Of a stretch of DNA of 26,504 nucleotides, positions 8,044-14,809 are shown one piece after another (position 1 is the stretch's first letter; each line of letters starts with the position of its first letter). Origin of the DNA: UBA1081 sp045636025 (GTDB lineage: Bacteria > Bacillota > Clostridia > Oscillospirales > Acutalibacteraceae); assembly GCA_045636025.1 (NCBI GenBank), contig JAZTWP010000057.1, positions 1 through 26,504 on the forward strand. The letters are read 5' to 3'. A program made the translations under genes and the position numbers. The notes under the pieces were generated by a model. That model ran no database searches, was not told the DNA's origin, and worked only from the letters and a program-made list of their open reading frames with translations.

Positions 8044-8520
8044 TTAATTGAAACCGGGGAAATCATCGGCTTTTACCCAGGAAGTCTCTTTTTTATTGAC
8101 TTCAAGAGTCTTGTCATTACCGTATGCAAGAGTGAGAACACCGTCCTCATACTTTTCGAGAATGCCGTGGAATTCTTTCATTCCGTCAACAGCTCTGGGG
8201 AGTTTGAGCATTATCTTTTCACCAACGTATTTTTCGAAATGAGCATCTCTGATGAGTTCACGCTCGATTCCTGCTGATGAAACCTGCAGATTGTAGCTCT
8301 GCTCAATAATATCAAGATCATCGAGGGGTTTATCTATTGCATGGCTCATATTTACACAATCTTCAATGTCAACTCCGCCTTCTTTGTCAATAAAAATGCG
8401 AAGATACCAGTTTGCGCCCTCTTTCTGGAAACGAACATCCCAGAGAATGAGACCGAGCTCATCTGCAAGGGGTTTTGCCATATCCCATACAACAGCAACC
8501 GTATTTTTCTTCTCAGCCAA
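8044..8520 (-). CDS. rimP: Ribosome maturation factor RimP
   Basis: RimP assists 30S assembly. The 158-aa protein has the LGLILWDVRFQKEGANWYL region and the IDKEGGVDIEDCVNMSHAI motif of the N-terminal domain. The YNLQVSSAGIERELIR segment and an SH3-like C-terminal domain follow. The start codon is TTG at 8520 with GGAGG seven bases upstream; no better ATG exists. It is the first gene of the nusA-infB operon, 81 nt downstream of the predicted transcription start. Confidence 0.94.
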   Translation of the reverse strand: MAEKKNTVAVVWDMAKPLADELGLILWDVRFQKEGANWYLRIFIDKEGGVDIEDCVNMSHAIDKPLDDLDIIEQSYNLQVSSAGIERELIRDAHFEKYVGEKIMLKLPRAVDGMKEFHGILEKYEDGVLTLAYGNDKTLEVNKKETSWVKADDFPGFN

Positions 8521-8551
8521 TTTTATACCTCCGATAATATTTACTTAATAG

Positions 8552-8581
8552 CAAAACAAAAGAGCGAGGAAGCCCTCGCTC
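8552..8581 (-). terminator. Leader terminator (putative attenuator) of the rimP-nusA operon
   Basis: On the minus strand GAGCGAGG (8581-8574) and CCTCGCTC (8569-8562) pair perfectly around a 4-nt loop and run straight into TTTTGTTTTG (8561-8552). This is a textbook intrinsic terminator. It lies about 20 nt after the predicted start of transcription and before rimP, so it must act on the operon's own transcript rather than end an upstream gene. Confidence 0.8.
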
Positions 8582-8607
8582 AAGTAATTCATACTATCAC
8601 GTTAAAC

Positions 8608-8636
8608 ATTATATCACGCAATACTGCGGTTTTCAA
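8608..8636 (-). promoter_or_regulatory. Sigma-A promoter of the rimP-nusA-infB operon
   Basis: TTGAAA (8636-8631), a 17-bp spacer and a perfect TATAAT (8613-8608) lie on the minus strand. Transcription would start near 8601, leaving a leader of about 80 nt with an intrinsic terminator. Confidence 0.82.
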
Positions 8637-8689
8637 GTGTTTTTTAAGATTTTATGATAAAATTTCTTACAAAAAAATATAAAATATAC

Positions 8690-8718
8690 TTGTATTATTT
8701 ATAAATAAAAGCTATAAT
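8690..8718 (+). promoter_or_regulatory. Sigma-A promoter of the mreB operon
   Basis: TTGTAT (8690-8695), a 17-bp spacer and TATAAT (8713-8718) lie on the plus strand in an AT-rich stretch. This is the only consensus promoter seen upstream of mreB. The leader from about 8725 to 8988 would be about 265 nt and would contain the whole repeat at 8776-8919. Confidence 0.65.
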
Positions 8719-8775
8719 AAAGTGATTTAGTATTGTCTGAAACAACAAATTCAATGCACAAACTGAATAATACAG

Positions 8776-8919
8776 TGTAGGGGCGATGACCCATCGCCCG
8801 ATTGCGGAATGTAATAAAGCAATAACGGTGAAACACCGTTCGATTGCGTAAAACTGTTTTATTGAAACACCTTGCGGTGTTTGCACTATCGTGCCGGGCG
8901 ATGAATCATCGCCTCTACA
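8776..8919. repeat. 144-bp inverted-repeat element in the mreB leader
   Basis: The element starts with TGTAGGGGCGATGA and ends with the reverse complement of TGTAGAGGCGATGA. Each terminus is also a small palindrome (GGCGATG/CATCGCC). Internal hairpins include AACGGTG/CACCGTT (8823-8839) and AACACC/GGTGTT (8866-8881). A second copy starts at 26412, and a solo terminal palindrome is at 17947. There are no open frames of note. The structure is that of a MITE or REP-like element. Besides it, the 8640-8988 spacer holds only the two divergent promoter regions. Confidence 0.75.
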
Positions 8920-8988
8920 GGCATTTTCTCAATTCCTGCAAACTTGTGCGCTGAATTACATTCAAATTTAGAATTCAAGGTGATATTT

Positions 8989-9984
8989 ATGTTATTTTCA
9001 CAGGATTTCGGTATAGATCTCGGTACGGCAAACACACTCGTATACACAAAAGGCAGAGGAATCACACTCAGAGAGCCTTCTGTTGTTGCGCTTGATGTAA
9101 GAGAGACTCCCTCAAAGGTTGTTGCCGTAGGTGCCGAAGCAAAAACAATGATAGGCAGAACTCCCGGTTCGATCACAGCGGAAAAACCCCTCAAGAACGG
9201 TGTTATCGCAGACTATGAAATGACTGCAGATATGCTCAGAGCACTCATTAAAAAGGCTCAGGGCAATTCTCCTTTCAACAGAGCAAGAGTTCTTCTCTGC
9301 ATTCCCTCAGGCGTTACGGAAGTTGAACGCAAAGCCGTTCACGACGCTGCAAGAAATGCAGGTGCAAGATACGTTAGCCTTATTGAAGTTCCCATGGCAG
9401 CGGCAATCGGTGCAGGTCTTCCCGTCAGCGAACCCGTGGGTACAATGGTTGCAGACCTCGGTGCAGGTACAAGTGAAGTTGCCGTGCTTTCACTCGGTGA
9501 CGTTGTTGCTTCCAACTCAGTAAGAGTCGGCGGTGACGATATGGATGAAGCAATCATCGCTTACATCAAGAGAAAACACAATCTTCTTATCGGTGCAAGA
9601 ACTGCAGAAGATATAAAAATCAAAATCGGCTCCGCATTCCCCTATGACGGTGAAGCGGCAATCAACATCAAGGGCAGAAATCTCATTGACGGTCTGCCGA
9701 AGAATGTTGAAATCACATCTTCAGACGTGCGCGAGGCCGTTTCTGACTGTGTGAATCAGATTATTGATATGATATGCGATACTCTTGAAAAAACTCCTCC
9801 CGAACTCGCATCAGACATTCTTGACAGAGGCATCACCCTGACCGGCGGCGGTGCTCTGCTCAGAGGTATTGACAAACTTATTTCACAGGTCACAAAAATG
9901 CCTGTAAAAATCAGCAAAGACCCTCTTGACTGCGTTGCTATCGGTACAGGCAGATGTCTTGAAAAGAATATTCTCGGTCTCTGA
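8989..9984 (+). CDS. mreB: Rod shape-determining protein MreB
   Basis: MreB is the actin-like filament that orients lateral wall synthesis at the inner membrane. The phosphate-1 loop is DFGIDLGTANT (residues 6-16). Phosphate-2 is DLGAGTSEV (the DxGxG pattern is kept), and the adenosine loop is TGGGALLRGID near the C-terminus. It is 331 aa. The ATG at 8989 has AAGGTGAT just upstream; a longer frame from TTG 8944 has no ribosome-binding site and lacks homology to MreB N-termini. It is first in mreB-mreC-mreD-PBP2, with mreC 21 nt downstream. Confidence 0.96.
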   Translation: MLFSQDFGIDLGTANTLVYTKGRGITLREPSVVALDVRETPSKVVAVGAEAKTMIGRTPGSITAEKPLKNGVIADYEMTADMLRALIKKAQGNSPFNRARVLLCIPSGVTEVERKAVHDAARNAGARYVSLIEVPMAAAIGAGLPVSEPVGTMVADLGAGTSEVAVLSLGDVVASNSVRVGGDDMDEAIIAYIKRKHNLLIGARTAEDIKIKIGSAFPYDGEAAINIKGRNLIDGLPKNVEITSSDVREAVSDCVNQIIDMICDTLEKTPPELASDILDRGITLTGGGALLRGIDKLISQVTKMPVKISKDPLDCVAIGTGRCLEKNILGL

Positions 9985-10005
9985 TAAATCTGAGGTATAA
10001 AAAAG

Positions 10006-10845
10006 ATGAAAAACTTTTTCAAAAGCACAAGATTCAAAATAATTCTGTGTGTTCTTGCGGCTCTGCTTGCAGGAATGTTCATTGCTGCCTTCACAAGCAA
10101 TGCAACATCACCTTTCACAAGCGCAGCGGGTATAATTTACACACCCGTGCAGAAAGCGGCAACTTTCATTGCAGAAAAAACTGCCGACTGGAAAGGCTCT
10201 TTTGTATCCTCTTCAGTTTACAAAGACAGAATTGAAGAGCTTGAAAGCGAAGCTGTCATCTACAATGAACAGCTTGTTGACTACGAAAGAACAAAGCAGA
10301 AACTCAAAGCCTATGAGGAATTCCTCAACGTGCGTGAAGAGAATCCCGATTTTGAATTCTGCTCTGCATCAATCGTCACAAGAAACACGGCCGATATATA
10401 CGATTCATTCACCCTCGACAAAGGCTCTGTTGACGGTGTTGAAATCAATGACCCCGTAATTTACGGCAACAACATTGTAGGACTTGTAAAAGAAGTAAGC
10501 GCCACAACCTGCATTGTAAAAACAATTCTCGACCCAACTCTCAACATAAGCGTTTATGAAATAAAATCAAGAGAAAACGGCTATTCAAACACAACAGCCG
10601 CTCTTTCATACGAAGGACTCTGCAAACTTTCAGGACTTTCAAAGGATACTGCCGTAACTGTAGGCGGTATTGTGTGCACATCGGGTCTTGGCGGAATCTT
10701 CCCCCGTGACCTTACAGTGGGCACCATCACGGCTCTCAAGTCAGAAGAAGCCGATATTTCAGTTTACGCAATTATTGAACCCGCAGTTGATGTGCGTTCA
10801 CTCAACGATGTATTTATTATCACAGCCTTTGCAGGCGACGAATAA
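10006..10845 (+). CDS. mreC: Rod shape-determining protein MreC
   Basis: MreC is a bitopic membrane protein linking cytoplasmic MreB to the periplasmic or outer-face PBP2 machinery. The sequence has a short basic N-terminus, one transmembrane helix (about 9-31), a coiled coil (about 68-112) and a beta-rich C-terminal domain. That domain shows ADIYDSFTLDKGSVDGV, GLVKEVS and GLGGIFPRDLTVGTI, which are typical MreC segments. Its length of 279 aa is normal. A GAGG site precedes the ATG. Confidence 0.93.
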   Translation: MKNFFKSTRFKIILCVLAALLAGMFIAAFTSNATSPFTSAAGIIYTPVQKAATFIAEKTADWKGSFVSSSVYKDRIEELESEAVIYNEQLVDYERTKQKLKAYEEFLNVREENPDFEFCSASIVTRNTADIYDSFTLDKGSVDGVEINDPVIYGNNIVGLVKEVSATTCIVKTILDPTLNISVYEIKSRENGYSNTTAALSYEGLCKLSGLSKDTAVTVGGIVCTSGLGGIFPRDLTVGTITALKSEEADISVYAIIEPAVDVRSLNDVFIITAFAGDE

Positions 10846-10868
10846 CAGCAGATAACCGGTGAAAAACT

Positions 10869-11402
10869 ATGTTTCGATTTGAAGGACTCCCCCTCTACAT
10901 AAAGAGAATATCGTTGTTTCTGCTTGTGCTGATTTTTGCGGCACTTCAGAATACAGACGGAATCCTGCCCTGCATTTTCGGTGCAAGGTTCTTTGTCCTT
11001 ATACCGCTTGTTATTGCAATAGCAATGTCAGAGGGTGAAATTGCAGGTCTTTTCTACGGTTTTGCCGCAGGTGCATTCTGGGATGTGTGCAGCGCAGGAC
11101 CTGACGGTTTTCACGCTTTCTATCTTGCATTTGCAGGTGCCGTGACAGGCACACTTGTGCATTTCATTATGCGAAACAAACTCATAACTCAATATTGCAT
11201 CTGTTTCATCACGGTATTCATCCATGCCGTTTTATACTGGTTTGTTACAATTTATATTCCCGTTGGTGACTACAGATTCGGAAAACTGTTGGGCTTTTAT
11301 CTGCCCTCTGCGGTTATTACGGTTGCATCATCATTCATAATCTATTATATTGTGCGTCTTATATGCACCATAGCTGACAAAAAGGTGGTGAAAAGTCTTT
11401 GA
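10869..11402 (+). CDS. mreD: Rod shape-determining protein MreD
   Basis: This is a 177-aa, highly hydrophobic protein with about five membrane segments (near 13-27, 40-53, 58-75, 80-100 and 108-170). The GLFYGFAAGAFWDVCSAG loop corresponds to the conserved acidic MreD motif. It works with MreC and the PBP2-RodA elongasome. Position between mreC and PBP2 supports the call more than sequence identity does. Its stop overlaps the TTG start of the PBP gene. Confidence 0.88.
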   Translation: MFRFEGLPLYIKRISLFLLVLIFAALQNTDGILPCIFGARFFVLIPLVIAIAMSEGEIAGLFYGFAAGAFWDVCSAGPDGFHAFYLAFAGAVTGTLVHFIMRNKLITQYCICFITVFIHAVLYWFVTIYIPVGDYRFGKLLGFYLPSAVITVASSFIIYYIVRLICTIADKKVVKSL

Positions 11403-13489
11403 AACGAAAAAGTCTGAACAGAAGAACAACGATTTTGTTGTTGATTTTTGCAGGAATTGTATTTATCTATTCCGCAATTCTTTCATATAAAGTTATTGCA
11501 GACAACGAACAGAACGGAAGTAATTCCGTGAAGACATATGAAATTGCTGTTGATGCCGCAAGAGGTGAAATTCTTGACAGAAACGGTATGACTCTCGTTT
11601 CAAACAGACAGGGTAACAGCATCCGCTTCAATGCCGCATTTTTCCCCACAAAACAGGCAGACAGAAACAGAATCATTGAATCACTCATTGCTTTGTGTGA
11701 AGAGGCTGACGAGGAATGGACAGACAACCTTCCCCTTGAATACAACATCAACGGTGTTCTTGTTTTCAAAGAAGACAGAGCAAACGACATCAAGGCACTC
11801 AAGCACAAGAATATGCTCAATCTCAACCCCTACGCAACGGCAGAAAACTGTCTTGACGCACTCATTGAAATGTATTCTCTTGAGGAATACGACAGAGTAA
11901 CCGCAAGAAAAATTGCCTCTGTTCAGTATGAAATGTGGAGAACGGGTTATTCGCTGAAAGCTCCCTACACATTTGCAGATGACGTTTCAAACACAACAGT
12001 TTCAATCATCAAGGAAAAAAGTGATTACTTCACCGGTGTTGAAACAGAAATCAGAACCTACAGAGAATTCACAGACGGCACTCTCGCACCGCATATCATC
12101 GGTGTTACGGGTATAATAAGCGGTGAAGAGTATGACTCTTTCACAAAGACTCTTGAAGAGCAACTTGCAAACACTCAGATTACCGAATCTGAAGCGGAAA
12201 CTCTGAAACTCAACGCATACACCCTTACAGACAATGTGGGCAAATTCGGTATTGAAGGTGCCCTTGAGTCATATCTCAGAGGTCAGAAAGGTATCAAGAC
12301 AGTAAGTGTTGACAATGCAAACAATGTCACAACCGAATACTCACTTCTTCCCAGTCAGGGGAATACGGTAACTCTTACAATTGATTCAGGTCTTCAGAGA
12401 GTTGCGCAGAATGCCCTTGCAACAAGAATCCTTGAGCTTACATCCGAATCGGGACTCCCCCCTGCAGGTGCTGTTGCAGTTATTGATGTTGACACGGGTG
12501 AAGTGCTTGCAAGTGCATCTTATCCTTCATATAACCTGACAGAATATTTTGACAGTTATAACGACCTTCTCAAAGCAGACGGTTCACCCCTTATCAACCG
12601 CGTTCTGCAGAGTACTTACGAACCCGGTTCAACAATGAAGCTTTCAACAGCCATTGCAGGTCTTGAGGAAGGTGCAATCGACAGCGAAGCACGTTTTTAC
12701 TGCAACAGTATATTCCAGTATTACGATGTTACTTTCTCCTGCCTTAAATCACACGGCAATTTCAATGTTGTTTCTGCAATTGAGCAGTCCTGCAACATCT
12801 TCTTCTACAACGTGGCACAGCTTCTCGGTATTGACGTTATGAACGAATACAGCACAAAGCTCGGTCTCGGTCAGAAAACGGGTGTTGAGCTGTCAGAGTC
12901 AAAGGGTATCCTTGCAGGCCGTGCTTACAGACAGTCAATCGGCTCAATCTGGCAGATGGGTGACACAATCCAGGCATCAATCGGTCAGTCAGACAACCTT
13001 TTCACAATCATTCAGCTTGCAAACTATGCGGCTACAATCGCAAACAACGGCACACGTTACAATTGCCATTATGTAAGATACATTATGGACTCTTCCGACA
13101 ATGAAATCATTCAGGAATCAAAACCCGAAGTTGTTGAAAATACGGGCATTTCTCAGGAAACAATCGACATTGTAAAGCAGGGCATGCTTGCAGTTACAAC
13201 AACCGGTTCATGTACAACAGCCTTTTCAAAAATCACAGAGGGCGTCGGCGCAAAAACCGGTACAACTCAGGTCAAGAAGATTATTGACGGCAAAGTTTAC
13301 AGCGGTAACAACGGTCTTAACATTTCTTTTGCTCCCTTCAACGAGCCTGAAATCGCAATTGCCGTTATCATTGAAAATGTTGACAGCGGTACTGCAACAG
13401 CTACCGTTGCGGCAGATATCTACGAATACTACTTCTCCACAAAAAATCAGCTTTCATCTCAGCAGCCCTCAAACGAACTGCTCAGATAA
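11399..13489 (+). CDS. mrdA: Class B penicillin-binding protein 2 (transpeptidase)
   Basis: This is a monofunctional peptidoglycan transpeptidase for cell elongation, anchored in the membrane by one helix (about 9-31) with its catalytic domain outside. The dimerisation domain begins with GEILDRNG near residue 55. The penicillin-binding motifs are complete: STMK with Ser411 and Lys414, SCN at 464-466 and KTG at 619-621. Its length is 696 aa. The start is TTG at 11399, eight bases after an AAGGTGGTG site, and overlaps the mreD stop. A SpoVD-type role is less likely because no PASTA domain is present and the gene sits in the mre cluster. No rodA/ftsW partner follows it here. Confidence 0.92.
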   Translation: MKRKSLNRRTTILLLIFAGIVFIYSAILSYKVIADNEQNGSNSVKTYEIAVDAARGEILDRNGMTLVSNRQGNSIRFNAAFFPTKQADRNRIIESLIALCEEADEEWTDNLPLEYNINGVLVFKEDRANDIKALKHKNMLNLNPYATAENCLDALIEMYSLEEYDRVTARKIASVQYEMWRTGYSLKAPYTFADDVSNTTVSIIKEKSDYFTGVETEIRTYREFTDGTLAPHIIGVTGIISGEEYDSFTKTLEEQLANTQITESEAETLKLNAYTLTDNVGKFGIEGALESYLRGQKGIKTVSVDNANNVTTEYSLLPSQGNTVTLTIDSGLQRVAQNALATRILELTSESGLPPAGAVAVIDVDTGEVLASASYPSYNLTEYFDSYNDLLKADGSPLINRVLQSTYEPGSTMKLSTAIAGLEEGAIDSEARFYCNSIFQYYDVTFSCLKSHGNFNVVSAIEQSCNIFFYNVAQLLGIDVMNEYSTKLGLGQKTGVELSESKGILAGRAYRQSIGSIWQMGDTIQASIGQSDNLFTIIQLANYAATIANNGTRYNCHYVRYIMDSSDNEIIQESKPEVVENTGISQETIDIVKQGMLAVTTTGSCTTAFSKITEGVGAKTGTTQVKKIIDGKVYSGNNGLNISFAPFNEPEIAIAVIIENVDSGTATATVAADIYEYYFSTKNQLSSQQPSNELLR

Positions 13490-13502
13490 CGGAGGAAAAA
13501 CA

Positions 13503-14246
13503 ATGGCGGAAAAAATTCTTATAGCCTCAGGCAAAGGCGGTGTAGGCAAATCAACAATCACCGCATTTCTCGGCAGAACTCTTGCGTCAGAGGGCAGAAA
13601 AGTACTTCTGATTGACTCTGATACGGGTCTTGGCGCACTTGACATTATGCTTTGCGTGTCTGAGAGAAAAATGAACAACTGGTATGATGTTGCATCGGGC
13701 AACTGCGCCCCGGAAAATGCAATAATCAGAATAAATGAGAATCTTCATCTTCTCCCCTCGCCCGATATTTACCCCGACAGCATAGATGATGATGTTTTTA
13801 CAGACATTGTAAAAGGCATTGATGAGTCTTATGACTATATCTTCATTGACGCTTCGGCAGGTATTGACGAAAATCTCAGAAGAGCCGTAAAATGCGCAGA
13901 CAGAGCAATTTTTGTTGCCACGGCAGATGAGATTTCCGTAAGATGTGCTGCCGCTTCGGCAACAGAAACAGAAAAACTCGGCATCGAAAGAGACGATATG
14001 CGCCTTGTTATCAACCGCTTTGTGAAAAAAGCGGCAATGAAGGCAAGACTTCTCGATGTTGACGGAGTTATTGACAAATCAGGTGTAAGACTTCTCGGAA
14101 TTGTGCCCGAAGACAAAAAAATTCCTTTCAGCAGCGTAACGGCTGTTATGCCTGACAAAAAAAGTACTTTTGTAAAGGCATTAAAACGAATTACCGGCAG
14201 AATTCAGGGTGAAAATATACCTCTTGCACTAAAAGAATTAAAATAA
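13503..14246 (+). CDS. MinD-like ParA/MinD family ATPase, no C-terminal membrane helix
   Basis: The deviant Walker A motif is KGGVGKST (11-18), with both the signature Lys11 and Lys16. The LLIDSDTGLGALDIML stretch carries Asp38 and Asp40, and switch II is DASAGID (116-122), where MinD has DSPAGIE. The body aligns with MinD, including the RITGRIQGENIP stretch (229-240). That stretch lies just before the basic amphipathic membrane-targeting helix of MinD. Here the protein stops seven residues later, at 247 aa, with no such helix. It is 13 nt after the PBP gene with a GGAGG site, so it is the last gene of the mre operon. No minC or minE is seen nearby. It may be a degenerate MinD or a soluble relative; the ATPase fold is certain, the septum-placement role is not. 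Confidence 0.85.
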   Translation: MAEKILIASGKGGVGKSTITAFLGRTLASEGRKVLLIDSDTGLGALDIMLCVSERKMNNWYDVASGNCAPENAIIRINENLHLLPSPDIYPDSIDDDVFTDIVKGIDESYDYIFIDASAGIDENLRRAVKCADRAIFVATADEISVRCAAASATETEKLGIERDDMRLVINRFVKKAAMKARLLDVDGVIDKSGVRLLGIVPEDKKIPFSSVTAVMPDKKSTFVKALKRITGRIQGENIPLALKELK

Positions 14247-14281
14247 ACTAATATTAATTATAAAATATTATAAAAAAATTA

Positions 14282-14310
14282 TTGAAAAACACGACATTTT
14301 GTGTTATTAT
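14282..14310 (+). promoter_or_regulatory. Sigma-A promoter upstream of the mgsA-like gene
   Basis: TTGAAA (14282-14287), a 17-bp spacer and TATTAT (14305-14310) lie in an AT-rich 107-nt gap after the minD-like gene. This separates mgsA-hisS-aspS transcription from the mre operon. Confidence 0.65.
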
Positions 14311-14353
14311 TTATGCGTAAAAATTGATTTTTAAGAGAAAGACGGTGCATAAA

Positions 14354-14749
14354 ATGAATATTGCATTAATCGCTCACGACTCAAAGAAAGAGCTTATGAC
14401 ACAGTTCTGCATTGCGTACTGCGGAATTTTGAGTCACCACAATTTGTGCGCCACAGGCACAACAGGCAGAATGGTTTCCGAAGCTTCAGGTCTTCAGATC
14501 ACAAAGTTTATGAGCGGTGCTCACGGTGGTGCTCAGCAGATTGCTTCAAGAATCCAGTGCAATGAAATTGACCTGTTGCTGTTCTTCAGAGATCCTCTCA
14601 ATGCAAAACCCCACGAACCCAACGAAGCAGATATCTTAAGACTCTGCGACGTTCATAACATTCCCATGGCAACAAATATTGCTACTGCAGAATGTCTCAT
14701 TATGGGTCTTCAGAGAGGCGACCTCGACTGGCGTGAACTTGTAAGATAA
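14354..14749 (+). CDS. Methylglyoxal synthase homologue with altered active site
   Basis: The fold and most of the sequence are those of MgsA, which converts dihydroxyacetone phosphate to methylglyoxal and phosphate. Seen here are IALIAHDSKK, CATGTTGRMV (phosphate site), SGAHGGAQQI (54-63), FFRDPLNAKPHEPN (77-90) and ATNIATAE. Standard enzymes have SGPLGGDQQ and PHEPD or PHDPD. The residue equivalent to E. coli catalytic Asp71 is Ala60, and that of Asp101 is Asn90, while Asp80 (Asp91) and His87 (His98) are kept. It is 131 aa. The ATG at 14354 is chosen because the upstream TTG (14324) adds a non-homologous basic stretch. It lies between the mre operon and hisS, near where clostridial mgsA genes often sit. 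It may be inactive or have another role. Confidence 0.85.
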   Translation: MNIALIAHDSKKELMTQFCIAYCGILSHHNLCATGTTGRMVSEASGLQITKFMSGAHGGAQQIASRIQCNEIDLLLFFRDPLNAKPHEPNEADILRLCDVHNIPMATNIATAECLIMGLQRGDLDWRELVR

Positions 14750-14764
14750 ACTAAAATAATAAAC

Positions 14765-14787
14765 TAAGGCGGCTTTATGTCGCCTTA
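14765..14787 (+). terminator. Hairpin between the mgsA-like gene and hisS
   Basis: TAAGGCG (14765-14771) pairs with CGCCTTA (14781-14787) around a 9-nt loop. The following bases (TTGATG) are only weakly U-rich, so it is at best a leaky terminator. Its 60-nt spacer has no room for a T-box leader. Confidence 0.4.
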
Positions 14788-14809
14788 TTGATGTATATGA
14801 GGTATTTTT

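Noticed and set aside
9420..9520. Gly to Ala change in MreB phosphate-2 loop (DLGAGTS)
   Set aside because: The conserved DxGxG pattern is intact, so the change is probably neutral.
13188..13502. N-terminal extension of the MinD-like protein into the PBP gene
   Set aside because: It is out-of-frame PBP sequence; the ATG at 13503 has GGAGG and gives the standard ATPase N-terminus.
14750..14809. T-box riboswitch ahead of hisS
   Set aside because: The gap is 60 nt and contains only a small hairpin; T-box leaders are far longer and have a conserved T-box sequence that is absent.
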